From the NCBI RefSeq assembly GCF_041262525.1, contig NZ_JBGCCK010000007.1, forward strand, positions 266,810-330,809: 64,000 nt of DNA, read 5' to 3'. Position 1 is the first letter of the stretch, and every line of letters starts with the position of its first letter. Shown in pieces: positions 1-8,072 of this stretch. Position numbers and translations under genes: made by a program. Source of the stretch: Streptacidiphilus sp041262525 (GTDB lineage: Bacteria; Actinomycetota; Actinomycetes; Streptomycetales; Streptomycetaceae). The notes beneath the pieces are model-generated. The model ran no database searches. It had not been told where the DNA came from and was given only the letters and a program-made list of their open reading frames with translations.

Positions 1-690
1 GGTGAGGGAGCCGCCGAACAGCAGCATGCCCAGCACGTCGAGCCGGGCGGCCAGCGTGCGGAGGGATCCGTGACGCGCCGGGTCGGGGTCCGGCGCGATT
101 CCGACCAGCGCCATGACGAGGGTCACCGTCGCGACCGGGATGTTGATCCAGAAGGCCGTCTGCCAGCCGCACCAGCCGACCAGCAGCCCGCCGATGGCGG
201 GGCCGACGGCGACGGTGGCGGCTCCGGTGATCGCCAGACCGCCGAGCACCCCCTGCGGCGGGGCGTCCTGGCCGGCGCGCTCGGCCCGGCGGCGTATCAG
301 CAGCATCGCGGTCGGGTACCCGGCCGACGTGCCTGCCCCGATCAAAACCCGGGCGACGATCAGCGCCGCGAGCGAGTGGGCCAGCGAGCCGACGATCCCG
401 GCCGCGAGCACCAGCACGATGCCGGTGAGGAAGACCCGCCGCGGCCCGAACACCTCCGCGAGGCGCCCGGCGGCGGGCTGGGCCAGGGCACTGGTGAGGT
501 AGAGGCTGGAGATCAGGATCGCGGTGTCCCCGACGGCGATGTGCATCGCCGCGGCGATGGAGACCAGCGCGGTCGCGATGATGGAGCTGTTGACCGGGTT
601 GAGCGAGGCTCCCAGGTACAGCGGCGCCACGAAGCGCGCGCCGAAGGCGTTGCCTGCCGGCGGTCTGCTCGTGTCGACAGCGAGGGACAC
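1..690 (-). CDS. MFS drug-resistance-type transporter (partial, C-terminus outside window)
   Basis: Reading the minus strand from a GTG at 690 gives 230 codons open to the window edge. The product starts VSLAVDTSRPPAGNAFGARF and runs through hydrophobic helices typical of the 14-helix DHA2-like efflux branch of the major facilitator superfamily. Family landmarks seen are SLNPVNSSIIATAL in helix 1, the helix 2-3 loop RLAEVFGPRR, and GLLVGWCGWQTAFWINIP. The start is supported by a strong ribosome site (GGAGGAAGGAG) about 8 bases upstream. The gene is divergent from a LysR regulator across a short region with two palindromes, so it is probably that regulator's target. The substrate cannot be told from the sequence. 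The other half of the protein lies outside the window. Confidence 0.85.
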   Translation of the reverse strand, partial: MSLAVDTSRPPAGNAFGARFVAPLYLGASLNPVNSSIIATALVSIAAAMHIAVGDTAILISSLYLTSALAQPAAGRLAEVFGPRRVFLTGIVLVLAAGIVGSLAHSLAALIVARVLIGAGTSAGYPTAMLLIRRRAERAGQDAPPQGVLGGLAITGAATVAVGPAIGGLLVGWCGWQTAFWINIPVATVTLVMALVGIAPDPDPARHGSLRTLAARLDVLGMLLFGGSLT

Positions 691-759
691 AGCACGGCTC
701 CTTCCTCCGGGACCTCTGCGGCGGGGCAGGCCTGCGGTGGAGATCCCGGCGGATAAAGG

Positions 760-791
760 CAGGCTGCCTGACAATATTAGCAGGCTGCCTG
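760..791. promoter_or_regulatory. Twin palindromic operator between MFS and LysR genes
   Basis: The 11-bp palindrome CAGGCTGCCTG occurs twice, at 760-770 and 781-791. The centres are 21 bp apart, about two helical turns, around an AT-rich core (ACAATATTAG). A shorter CAGGCCTG lies at 727-734. The arrangement suits cooperative binding of a dimeric regulator that controls both divergent genes. That the neighbouring LysR protein binds here is inference. Confidence 0.55.
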
Positions 792-828
792 CCTAGATCG
801 AACCGGGTGGGCGTGGTGCGATGTGCGC

Positions 829-1728
829 ATGGAATTGCGTGAGCTGCAGGCGTTCGTGGCGGTGGTCGAGGAGGGCGGGTTCTCGGCTGCGGCGCGTCGG
901 CTGCACCTGAGCCAGCCGGCGCTGTCGCAGACGGTGGGCGGGCTGGAGCGGGAGCTGCGGGTGAAGCTGCTGGTGCGCAGCAGCACCGGCGTGCGGCCCA
1001 CCGAGGCGGGTAACGCGCTGCTGGGCGAGGCGCGCGCGGTGCTGGCCCGGCACGACCAGGCGGTCCGCGCGATGGGAGCCTTCGTGGACGCCGGCGGCGG
1101 CGTGCTGAGAATCGGCGTCCCGTTGGAGTTGTCGTCCTCGGTGCTGACGCCCGCGCTGGCACGGCTGGCGGAGCTGTCGCCGACCACGCGGGTGCAGGTG
1201 CGTCACCTGTCGACGGCCGAGCAGACGGCCGCGCTTCGCGCGGGCGAGTTGGATGTCGGTCTGCTGCGCGAGCGGCCCGCCGAGCAGGGCTTCGACTCAC
1301 TGCTGGTGAGCCGTGAGCGCCTGGGTGTGCTGCTCTCCACGGAGTGCGCGGCGAATCTGATGGGTGCGGCGGGCATCGCACTGGAGGCGCTGACCGGGCT
1401 CGAGTGGCTGGCGTTCCCGCGCTCGGACAGTCCGGCCTGGTTCGACGAGTTGACGGCGATTCTGCGGAGCCACGGTCACGTGCTCGGCGCGGAGGCTCCG
1501 CAGGGGCAGCGGTTGATCGCCGAGGTCAAACTGGCGGCCGTCAGTTCCGGTCAAGCGTTCGCGCTCGCCCCTCCCGACTGGTCGCAGCCGCTCCCGGACG
1601 GTGTCGTGTGGGCGCCGCTGGTCGGTTACCCGCTGGTGCGCCGGACCTGGGCGGTCTGGCAGGCGGATTCGACCCGCCGGGACGTGGGCCACCTGATCGC
1701 TGACCTGGCCCCGGCGGACGTGGAGTGA
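829..1728 (+). CDS. LysR-family transcriptional regulator
   Basis: The 299-residue product has the LysR layout: an N-terminal winged helix-turn-helix (residues 1-60, MELRELQAFVAVVEEGGFSA, with recognition helix LSQPALSQTVGGLERELRV) and a C-terminal effector-binding domain. The length is normal for the family. The ATG at 829 is preferred because the protein then begins with the usual MELRELQAF; a GTG six bases earlier is also in frame. No clear ribosome site is visible, so the start is uncertain by a few codons. Divergence from the MFS exporter suggests it controls that gene; the inducer is unknown. It ends 4 bases before the convergent SDR gene. Confidence 0.9.
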   Translation: MELRELQAFVAVVEEGGFSAAARRLHLSQPALSQTVGGLERELRVKLLVRSSTGVRPTEAGNALLGEARAVLARHDQAVRAMGAFVDAGGGVLRIGVPLELSSSVLTPALARLAELSPTTRVQVRHLSTAEQTAALRAGELDVGLLRERPAEQGFDSLLVSRERLGVLLSTECAANLMGAAGIALEALTGLEWLAFPRSDSPAWFDELTAILRSHGHVLGAEAPQGQRLIAEVKLAAVSSGQAFALAPPDWSQPLPDGVVWAPLVGYPLVRRTWAVWQADSTRRDVGHLIADLAPADVE

Positions 1729-1732
1729 CGGC

Positions 1733-2485
1733 TCAGACGGCGGTGCGTCCGCCGTCGACGGGCAGGACGGCGCCGTGCACGAAGCTCGACGCGTCGCCGG
1801 CCAGGTAGACGACGGCCGCGGCGATCTCCTCGGCCTCCGCGGGGCGTCCGGCCGGGGCCTGCGCGGCCAGGCCGTCGAGGTTCTCGCCCATGGGGGCGGT
1901 GCCCTCGGTACGGGTCGGGCCGACGCCGACCGCGTTGACCCTCACGCCGCGCGGCCCGTACTCGGCGGCCCAGGACCGCGTCAGCAGGTTCACCGCAGCC
2001 TTGCTGGAGCCGTACAGGGACATGCCGGGCGCGCCGTAGGAGGCGACCTGGGTGCTGATGTTGATGATCGAGCCCGCGCCGCGTTCGGCCATGGCCGGTG
2101 CCAGCTCGGCCACCAGGAAGAACTTCGCCTTCACGTTGAGGGCGTAGACGGCGTCGAACTCCTCCTCGGTGACCTCCTCAGTGGCCTTGAACGGGTAGAC
2201 ACCGGCGTTGTTGACCAGGATGTCCACCCGGCCGCCGCCCAACTCCGTCGCGGAGCGCGCCAACTGCCGTACGGCGGCGACGTCGCCCAGCTCGGCCGCG
2301 ACGAAGTCCGCCTTGCCGCCGCGTGCCCGGATCGCCGCGACCACCGCCTCGCCGCGCTCCGGGTCCCGGCCCGCGACCAGCACGTGCGCGCCCTGCTCGG
2401 CCAGCGCGCCCGCGGTGGCCGCACCGATGCCGCTCGTCGCTCCGGTCACCAACGCGACCTTGCCTGCAAGGGAGAGGGAAATCAT
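1733..2485 (-). CDS. SDR-family oxidoreductase
   Basis: The product is a 250-residue classical short-chain dehydrogenase/reductase. The Rossmann cofactor motif TGATSGIGAAT lies near residue 15, NNAGVYP near residue 90, and the catalytic Ser plus YGSSK (YxxxK) near residues 143-160. The C-terminus ends with the family's typical LPVDGG. An Arg-rich stretch after beta-2 (AGRDPERGEAV) suggests NADP use. The ATG at 2485 is chosen because AAGGGG precedes it and the fold begins right after; a longer in-frame reading to 2575 adds only low-quality sequence. Substrate unknown. Convergent with the LysR gene. Confidence 0.88.
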   Translation of the reverse strand: MISLSLAGKVALVTGATSGIGAATAGALAEQGAHVLVAGRDPERGEAVVAAIRARGGKADFVAAELGDVAAVRQLARSATELGGGRVDILVNNAGVYPFKATEEVTEEEFDAVYALNVKAKFFLVAELAPAMAERGAGSIINISTQVASYGAPGMSLYGSSKAAVNLLTRSWAAEYGPRGVRVNAVGVGPTRTEGTAPMGENLDGLAAQAPAGRPAEAEEIAAAVVYLAGDASSFVHGAVLPVDGGRTAV

Positions 2486-2658
2486 TGAATAGCCCCTTCG
2501 AACGCGAGGTATTTCCTCGGACATAAAAGATGCAAATGAGATTCGGTGGATCCGACCCCGTGATTGCTTTCCCATCGAAGCACGGCGGCGCGGGCCGTGG
2601 CCACGAACGGCAACTCGCCCTGCTTATGGCCGCCATTGGAGAGCCGTATCGCGGGTAG

Positions 2659-2868
2659 TGCCCGACCGACCGTCCCGCCTCCCTGCTCCTCGACAGCGAA
2701 CTGCGGCTCCACCCCTGCGAGCCCGCCGAACCAACCGGTCACGTCACCGGGAGCACCGAGAAGGTCCTACGCCTCGTCTACGGCCGCAACCGTCCCGACC
2801 TCGACGAGCTGCAGGTGACCGGCCCGGTCACCCTCGCCGACCTGCGACAGCTCTTTCCCGGATTCTGA
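2659..2868 (+). pseudogene. C-terminal remnant of a mycothiol-dependent maleylpyruvate isomerase-like protein
   Basis: An open frame of 69 codons ends at TGA 2866-2868 and starts directly after an in-frame TAG at 2656-2658. It reads PASLLLDSELRLHPCEP, then TGSTEKVLRLVYGRNRPD, then LQVTGPVTLADLRQLFPGF. This matches, from memory, the C-terminal end of the DinB-like, mycothiol-dependent maleylpyruvate isomerase family (around 200-260 residues; PAEALLRLVYGR and DLRxxFPGF are typical). The metal-binding N-terminal domain is absent, and no start codon or ribosome site serves the fragment. It lies beside another broken gene, so the region looks decayed. The family call is recall-based. Confidence 0.6.
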
Positions 2869-2991
2869 CCAATCAGTCGCGAGAACCGCGCCACGGGCTT
2901 CAAGGAATTCCTCGCAGCGCAATTTTCCGCATGGGCACGCCTATTCTCGGAACCACCTGCTTTCCCGTATTCGGATCGGAGTCCCGGAAGC

Positions 2992-3397
2992 ATGAACGAC
3001 ACCATGAACGACACCCTGAGCGCGGACCTTCTGGTCATCGGATTCGGCAAGGGCGTCGTCCTGGTCGAACAGTCGGAGCACATGTACGGCGGCACCTGCC
3101 CCAACGTGGGCTGCGTGCCGACCAAGGCCCTCGTCCATCACTCCCGCAAGCGGCGTCGAGGCGCTCGACAGCATGGGCACCGTCACCGTACTCACCGGCA
3201 AGGCGGTCTTCACCGACCCGCAGACCGTCCGCGTCGACACCGCGGAGGGGACCGTCGTCGTCACCGGGGAGAACATCCTCATCAACACCGGGTCCCAGCC
3301 CGTCCTGCCCGACATCCCGGGGCTCCGGACCAGCAGCGCGGCTTCCTCGACGGACGCCTTCAACGACGTCCTCGGCGCGATCGTGCGCCAGGACTGA
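2992..3397 (+). pseudogene. Broken class I pyridine nucleotide-disulfide oxidoreductase
   Basis: The first frame starts at ATG 2992 and reads the FAD-binding beginning ADLLVIGFGKG, then jumps to VVLVEQSEHMYGG. About 15 residues of the dinucleotide fold are missing. The redox motif GTCPNVGCVPTKAL with its CxxxxC pair is intact. After LVHHSRK the homology moves to another frame (GVEALDSMGTVTVLTGKAVF to LINTGSQPVLPDIPGL), and it ends at TGA 3395-3397 after less than a third of the normal length of about 450. At least two internal deletions, a frame change and a truncation make this a dead gene. An intact relative lies at 8647-10080. Confidence 0.8.
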
Positions 3398-3452
3398 TCC
3401 CGACCGCAATCCCGACGGCGCGCGGCACACCTTCTTGCGTGACTGGACGTCA

Positions 3453-3475
3453 GTTCTTGCGTAAGTTGCCAGAAC
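3453..3475. promoter_or_regulatory. Inverted repeat upstream of the secreted glycosidase
   Basis: GTTCTTGC and GCCAGAAC form 8-bp arms with one mismatch, separated by 7 bp. A further TTCTTGCGT lies at 3432-3440. Such TTGC-rich inverted repeats resemble operators of LacI-type sugar repressors in front of actinobacterial glycosidase genes. The site is about 90 bp upstream of the glycosidase start; the regulator is unknown. Confidence 0.4.
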
Positions 3476-3567
3476 TCTTGCCTTGATGTAGCGCGGTCAA
3501 TACGCTCCGGCTCAGAGCGCGGCCGAGGCCCACCCCTTTCCGGCCGCCGTGTCCCCGGGGATGGTCC

Positions 3568-5253
3568 ATGACAGTCTCTCGTCGCACCTTCCTGTCCACG
3601 CTCTCCGCCGGAGCCGCCGGCGTCGCGCTCGGCGGCCTCACCGCCGCCGGTACCGCGCGGGCCGCGAGCCCGACCGGCGACGTCGTCGGCAAGGTGACGG
3701 TCGGTTACCAGGGCTGGTTCGCCTGCCCAGGCGACGGCGCCCCGATCAACGCCTGGTGGCACTGGAGCCAGAACTGGTCCCAGGCGCCCTCGCCGAGCAA
3801 CAACGTCATCAAGGCATGGCCCGACTCGCGCGAGTTCGCCCGCACCTACCAGACCGCCTACGCGAATCTCGGCGGCGGCCAGCCGGCCACCCTCTTCTCC
3901 TCCTACGACCAGCAGACGATCGACACCCACTTCCAGTGGATGCAGCAGAACGGCTGCGACACCGCCGCCCTCCAGCGCTTCGACCCCAACGGCAGTGAGG
4001 GCCCCACCCGCGACGCGATCACTGCCAGGGTGCGCACCTCCGCCGAGTCGCACGGCGTCAAGTTCTACGTGATGTACGACGTCAGCGGTTGGACGACCAT
4101 GCAGTCCGAGATCAAGGCGGACTGGACGAACAAGATGTCCGCGTACACCGCCTCCTCCGCCTACGCCCGCCAGAACGGCAAGCCGGTCGTCGGCATCTGG
4201 GGCTTCGGCTTCAACGACTCCAACCACCCGTGGGATGCGGCCACCTGCGCCGACGTCATCAGCTGGTTCAAGGCCCAGGGCTGCTACGTCATGGGCGGCG
4301 TACCGACCTGGTGGCGGCTCGGCACCAACGACTCCCGTGCCGGATACCTGGATGTCTACCACGCCTTCGACATGCTCTCGCCGTGGATGGTCGGCCGGAT
4401 CGGCACCGTCGCGGACGCGGACAACTTCTACACCAACGCCACACTCCCCGACCTGGCCGACTGCAACGCCCACGGCATCGACTACCAGCCGTGCGTTCTG
4501 CCGGGCGATGTGTCGGCGCGGCAGCGGGCCCACGGCGACTTCATGTGGCGGCAGTTCTACAACATGACCCGGGCCGGGGTGCGGAGTGTCTACATCTCCA
4601 TGTTCGACGAGTTCGGCGAGGGCAACCAGATCGCGAAGACCGCCGAGAACCAGAGTCAGGTCCCGGTCGGGTCCGGTCTCCTTGCCCTCGACGAGGACGG
4701 CACCGCCTGCTCCTCCGACTACTACCTGCGGCTCACCGCCGACGGCGGCGCGATGCTCAAGGGTCGGGCGGTGCTCACCGCCACGCGCCCCACGCCGCCC
4801 GTCGTCGGCAGCGGTGGTGGTGGCGGATCCAACCCCGATCTGGCGCTGCACCAGCCCGTCGCCGAAAGCAGCCACACCCAGGTCTACGTCGCCGCCAACG
4901 CCGTGGACGGCGACCCCAACACCTACTGGGAGAGCGCCAACAACGCCTTCCCGCAGTGGCTCCAGGTCGACCTCGGCTCCGCGTTGACCACCCGCAGGAT
5001 CGTGCTCACCTTGCCGCCCTCCACCGCCTGGGGTGCCCGCACCCAGACCATCACCGTCCAGGGCAGCACCGACGGCTCCACCTTCACCACCGTTGTCGGC
5101 TCCGCCGACTACCGCTTCGACCCTGCCACCGGCAACACCGCCACCATCAGCTACCCCGGTGGCGCGGGCGTCCGCTATCTGCGACTCCTCTTCACCGCCA
5201 ACACCGGCTGGCCCGCCGGCCAGGCCTCCGGGTTCTCCGTCTACGCCACCTGA
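3568..5253 (+). CDS. Secreted GH71/99-like glycoside hydrolase with C-terminal discoidin (F5/8 type C) domain
   Basis: The 561-residue protein begins with a twin-arginine signal peptide (SRRTFLS at residues 4-10, hydrophobic core, cleavage near AARA/AS about residue 33). A catalytic part of roughly residues 38-400 follows, with the GH71/99-like opening VGYQGWFACPGDG, paired aromatic patches (AWWHWSQNW) and SMFDEFGEGNQI, which holds likely acidic catalytic residues. A Gly/Ser linker (SGGGGGS) leads to a C-terminal F5/8 type C, CBM32-like domain (SSHTQVYVAANAVDGDPNTYWES) that typically binds carbohydrate. It is exported folded by the Tat system. Substrate is probably a mannan- or glucan-type polysaccharide, but this is not decided by the sequence. 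Its 3' end overlaps the convergent pirin gene by 13 bp. Confidence 0.85.
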   Translation: MTVSRRTFLSTLSAGAAGVALGGLTAAGTARAASPTGDVVGKVTVGYQGWFACPGDGAPINAWWHWSQNWSQAPSPSNNVIKAWPDSREFARTYQTAYANLGGGQPATLFSSYDQQTIDTHFQWMQQNGCDTAALQRFDPNGSEGPTRDAITARVRTSAESHGVKFYVMYDVSGWTTMQSEIKADWTNKMSAYTASSAYARQNGKPVVGIWGFGFNDSNHPWDAATCADVISWFKAQGCYVMGGVPTWWRLGTNDSRAGYLDVYHAFDMLSPWMVGRIGTVADADNFYTNATLPDLADCNAHGIDYQPCVLPGDVSARQRAHGDFMWRQFYNMTRAGVRSVYISMFDEFGEGNQIAKTAENQSQVPVGSGLLALDEDGTACSSDYYLRLTADGGAMLKGRAVLTATRPTPPVVGSGGGGGSNPDLALHQPVAESSHTQVYVAANAVDGDPNTYWESANNAFPQWLQVDLGSALTTRRIVLTLPPSTAWGARTQTITVQGSTDGSTFTTVVGSADYRFDPATGNTATISYPGGAGVRYLRLLFTANTGWPAGQASGFSVYAT

Positions 5254-6020
5254 CCCAGCGTCACCGTCGCGTGCATCTCCCAGACGAGGATCTCGGCCGG
5301 CCCGGTGGCGGTGACCCGCTGCCCTCCGGTGGCGGTGAACCGGACCGCGTCGCCCTGGGCGAGCGCGCCGGTGCCCTCCAGATCCACCGAGCCGCGCGCG
5401 ACGAAGAGGTGCAGGTACGGCGCCTCGGGCAGCGTGACCTGCTGCCCGGGGCGCAGCCGCGCCGCGTGCAGGGCGGCGTGCCGGTTCCGGATCCGGATGG
5501 CGCTCGCGTCCCTGTGCTGGTCCATGCCCGACGCCACCGTCACCAGCGCCCCGGCCAGCAACTCGTCGTCGATCTCGAGCTGCTCGTACCCCGGCGCGAC
5601 GCCGGCTTCGTCGGGCAGCACCCACATCTGAAGGAAGTGCACGGGGTCGGTCGGGCGATCGCCGGTCAACCGGTAGGAGTCGTTCTTCTCCGAGTGCAGG
5701 ATGCCGGAGCCGGCGCTCATCCGCTGGGCCAGGCCGGGGTAGATCACGCCGGAGTGGCCACTCGAGTCCTGGTGGACGAGGGAGCCCTGCAGAACCCAGG
5801 TGACGATCTCCATGTCCTGGTGCGGGTGCGTTTCGAAGCCCATGCCCGGCTGCACCAGGTCCTCGTTGTTGACCAGCAGCAGACCGTGGTGCGTGTTGGT
5901 CGGATCCGGCCGACCGGTCCCGAGGGAGAACGAGTGCCTGGAGTCGAGCCAGGTCAGTCTGCTTGCCGGCCGTAGACCGGCCCGTCGCACGTCAATCGAT
6001 GGTGTCAGCAATCCGGTCAT
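5241..6020 (-). CDS. Pirin family protein (first copy)
   Basis: The 259-residue bicupin carries the pirin signature: HSFSLG near residue 25, then HPHQDMEIVTWVLQGSLVHQDSSGHSGVIYPGLAQRMSAGSGILHSEKND, containing the His/His/His/Glu set that binds iron in pirins. Pirins act as quercetinases or redox sensors; the role here is unknown. The ATG at 6020 is preceded by AAAGGAA. An upstream ATG at 6077 is in frame but lies inside the operator. The gene is divergent from a MarR repressor, with a 20-bp palindrome between them. Confidence 0.9.
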   Translation of the reverse strand: MTGLLTPSIDVRRAGLRPASRLTWLDSRHSFSLGTGRPDPTNTHHGLLLVNNEDLVQPGMGFETHPHQDMEIVTWVLQGSLVHQDSSGHSGVIYPGLAQRMSAGSGILHSEKNDSYRLTGDRPTDPVHFLQMWVLPDEAGVAPGYEQLEIDDELLAGALVTVASGMDQHRDASAIRIRNRHAALHAARLRPGQQVTLPEAPYLHLFVARGSVDLEGTGALAQGDAVRFTATGGQRVTATGPAEILVWEMHATVTLGQVA

Positions 6021-6061
6021 GGCGGGTTTCCTTTCCGTGCGCTGCCCAGGGTACGTCCCTG

Positions 6062-6081
6062 TCACATGAACATTCAAGTGA
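6062..6081. promoter_or_regulatory. MarR-type operator between pirin and marR genes
   Basis: TCACATGAACATTCAAGTGA is a 20-bp palindrome with 9-bp arms (one mismatch), of the TTGAA-N2-TTCAA style bound by MarR proteins. It lies 20 bp upstream of the marR -10 box, so a bound dimer would cover the -35 region. It probably gives autorepression and control of the divergent pirin gene. Confidence 0.65.
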
Positions 6082-6100
6082 CTCGAAATGCCTGGGCTGA

Positions 6101-6106
6101 TACGCT
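6101..6106 (+). promoter_or_regulatory. -10 box of a probable leaderless marR transcript
   Basis: TACGCT is followed by exactly 6 bases and then the ATG at 6113, with no ribosome site. This is the common actinobacterial layout in which transcription starts at the first base of the start codon. Confidence 0.55.
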
Positions 6107-6112
6107 CTCGGC

Positions 6113-6610
6113 ATGACCACCTCTGACACGTCGCCGCAGGCGGACGAGCATGCCGACCTGTGGCTCACCTCGGGCGAACTGGCGTCCTGGATGTCCGTGG
6201 TCCGCCTGATCACCCGGCTTCCCTGGGCGATCGATGCGCAGCTCCAGCGCGACGCGGAGCTGAGCATGGTCGAGTACATGGCCCTGGCGATGCTTTCCGA
6301 GGCCCCCGAGCGGACCTTGCGCATGGGCGTGCTGGCCGAGCACACCAGTACCTCGCTGTCCCGGCTGTCGCACATGGTGAAGCGGCTGGAGAGTCGTGGC
6401 TACGTCCGGCGCGAGCCCGACCCGGTCGACGGACGCTTCACCAACGCCATCCTGCTGCCCGCCGGCATGAGCAAGCTGGAGTCGGTCGCGCCGGGCCATG
6501 TGGCCTACGTCCGCCGTCTGGTGGTGGACAACCTGTCCGGCGAGCGCCTGCGCCGACTCGGCCAGGACGCCGAGCGGATCCTGGAGCGGATCGACTCGCC
6601 CGCGCGCTGA
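6113..6610 (+). CDS. MarR-family transcriptional regulator
   Basis: The 165-residue protein has the MarR winged-helix fold: the dimerising N-terminal helix, then LSMVEYMALAMLSEAPERTLRMGVLAEHTSTSLSRLSHMVKRLESRGYVRREPDPVDGRFTNAILLPAG, which is the HTH and wing with the conserved D-x-R wing motif (DPVDGR). The length is normal. It is divergent from a pirin gene and sits beside a palindromic operator, so it most likely represses that gene and itself. No conserved redox Cys is visible, so the signal is more likely a small ligand such as a phenolic compound (inference). Confidence 0.92.
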   Translation: MTTSDTSPQADEHADLWLTSGELASWMSVVRLITRLPWAIDAQLQRDAELSMVEYMALAMLSEAPERTLRMGVLAEHTSTSLSRLSHMVKRLESRGYVRREPDPVDGRFTNAILLPAGMSKLESVAPGHVAYVRRLVVDNLSGERLRRLGQDAERILERIDSPAR

Positions 6611-6615
6611 TATGG

Positions 6616-6629
6616 CTTGAATGTTAAAG
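6616..6629. promoter_or_regulatory. Second copy of the MarR-type half palindrome, downstream of marR
   Basis: CTTGAATGTTAAAG matches the reverse complement of the operator at 6062-6081 at its core (CTTGAATGTT). It lies between the convergent 3' ends of marR and the second pirin gene, where no gene start is visible. Confidence 0.4.
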
Positions 6630-6670
6630 TACACGCCGCCCAGCTCGGCCTGGCCGGTTGACCGAGCGGC

Positions 6671-7591
6671 TCAGCGAGTCCGGCCGCGCGGCTTGAGCGG
6701 CGTCGCGGAGAGTTCCGGCGCGGGCAGGGGAGCGCCGTCGTAGCCGGTGACCTCGCCGAAGCCGGTGCCGAGCATCCAGTCGGTGCGGGCCTGGGCGATC
6801 TCCTCGGGGGTCCTGGCGACGAAGTTCCACCACATGACGAGCTTCTCGTCGAACGGCTCGCCGCCGAGGAGCAACAGCCCGCTGTCGCTGAGGGCGCGCA
6901 GCGGGAGCTCGGCGCGGCCGAAGCCGAGGTAGAGCATCGAGCCGGGAGGCAGCCGCACGCCGTCGACCTCGGTCTCGCCGGACATGGTGAGCACGGCGTA
7001 CTCGAAGTCCGGTTCCAGCGGCAGCCGTACGTCCGCGCCCTCGGCGAGGGTGAGGTCGGCGCCGACGAGCGGTGAGTAGGTGGTGCCCGGCGAGGCGGCG
7101 CCGTCCAGTTCGCCGAGGATGACGGTGGCGCTGAGGCCGTGGGCCGTGACCTGTGGCAGCTCGGCGTGGTGCTCGAAGGCGGGGGCCACGTGACGGTGGG
7201 CGTCGGGCAGGGCCACCCAGAGCTGGGCCCCGTGCAGCAGGGGCGAGTGGGGGTCGGGGCTCTGCTCCGCATGGGCGATGGCCCGGCCGGCGGTCATCAG
7301 GCCGAGCTCGCGGGGACGCACGGTCTGGACGCTGCCGAGGCTGTCGCGGTGGAGGACCTCACCGGCGTGCAGCCAACTGACGGTCTGGAGGCCGATGTGC
7401 GGGTGCGGGGGCACCTGCATCCCCGACTCGGTGGCGATGTCGTCCGGTCCGTAGTGGTCCACGAAGCACCACGCGCCGACCGTGCGGCGGCCGAGATTGG
7501 GCAGGAGTCGCCGCACGACGGTGCTGCCGCCGAGGTGCGCCTCGCGCGGGCTCAACAGGTCCTTGGACATCCGGGGGTCGAGAACGCTCAT
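6671..7591 (-). CDS. Pirin family protein (second copy)
   Basis: The 306-residue bicupin contains the pirin N-terminal cupin (FVDHYGPDDI, then PPHPHIGLQTVSWLHAGEVLHRDSLGSVQTVRPRELGLMTAGRAIAHAEQSPD, with the metal-binding His and Glu). A C-terminal pirin domain follows (ELPLRALSDSGLLLLGGEPFDEKLVMWWNFV). The ATG at 7591 overlaps the TGA of the upstream OsmC gene in the arrangement ATGA, which implies translational coupling; the 70 in-frame codons before it are antisense-like and rejected. It shares little sequence with the pirin at 5241-6020, so the two are paralogues from different subfamilies. Likely a redox or aromatic-compound response protein. Confidence 0.9.
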   Translation of the reverse strand: MSVLDPRMSKDLLSPREAHLGGSTVVRRLLPNLGRRTVGAWCFVDHYGPDDIATESGMQVPPHPHIGLQTVSWLHAGEVLHRDSLGSVQTVRPRELGLMTAGRAIAHAEQSPDPHSPLLHGAQLWVALPDAHRHVAPAFEHHAELPQVTAHGLSATVILGELDGAASPGTTYSPLVGADLTLAEGADVRLPLEPDFEYAVLTMSGETEVDGVRLPPGSMLYLGFGRAELPLRALSDSGLLLLGGEPFDEKLVMWWNFVARTPEEIAQARTDWMLGTGFGEVTGYDGAPLPAPELSATPLKPRGRTR

Positions 7592-8067
7592 GACGGTCGG
7601 GCCTCCACGGCGAAGATGGGCGTTCCGCCGCGGACGGCCCGGGTGACGGGGGTGCGTTCGGCGATGTCCAGGAGTCGGGCCCGTTGGGCTTCGTCGAGGT
7701 CGCCGGTGAGGTCGATGCGGCGGGTGATCCGGTCGGCCCGGTCGGGGCCATTCTCGGGGCCCTTCTCGTAGCCGAGGTGGACTCTGATGGTCTCGAGCGG
7801 CCACTGCTTGCGCTGGGCGTACATCCGGAGCGTGATGACGGTGCAGGAGCCGAGCGCGGAGAGCAGCAGGCCGATCGGGTTGGGCGCGGTGTCCGCCCCG
7901 CCGACCGACTCCGGTTCGTCGGCGGCGAGCGGATGGCGGCCGACGCGGATGTCGACGCGGTAGTCGTCCGAGGAGCCGGTGGCCACGGCGGCGGCTGAGC
8001 GCACGTACCCGGGGGCCGCCGTCTCGCCCTCGCTGGTCACCACGTCCATGCCGGTCAGCGCCTCCAT
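7588..8067 (-). CDS. OsmC family protein
   Basis: The 159-residue product has the OsmC/Ohr fold: an N-terminal sheet, the helix with the peroxidatic Cys (NPIGLLLSALGSCTVITLRMYAQRK), and the C-terminal GxxDLDEAQRARLLDIAERTPVTRAV. OsmC proteins reduce organic hydroperoxides with a two-Cys pair. Here the usual second Cys (ERCPVH in many members) is Thr, so the classical thiol cycle would need another partner. The start may be 8067 or the in-frame ATG at 8049, which follows GGAGG. It is the middle gene of a GNAT-OsmC-pirin operon and its stop overlaps the pirin start. Confidence 0.88.
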   Translation of the reverse strand: MEALTGMDVVTSEGETAAPGYVRSAAAVATGSSDDYRVDIRVGRHPLAADEPESVGGADTAPNPIGLLLSALGSCTVITLRMYAQRKQWPLETIRVHLGYEKGPENGPDRADRITRRIDLTGDLDEAQRARLLDIAERTPVTRAVRGGTPIFAVEARPS

Positions 8068-8072
8068 GCCGG

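Noticed and set aside
2941..5625. 894-codon minus-strand open frame
   Set aside because: It runs antisense through the broken oxidoreductase and the glycosidase, with low-complexity composition.
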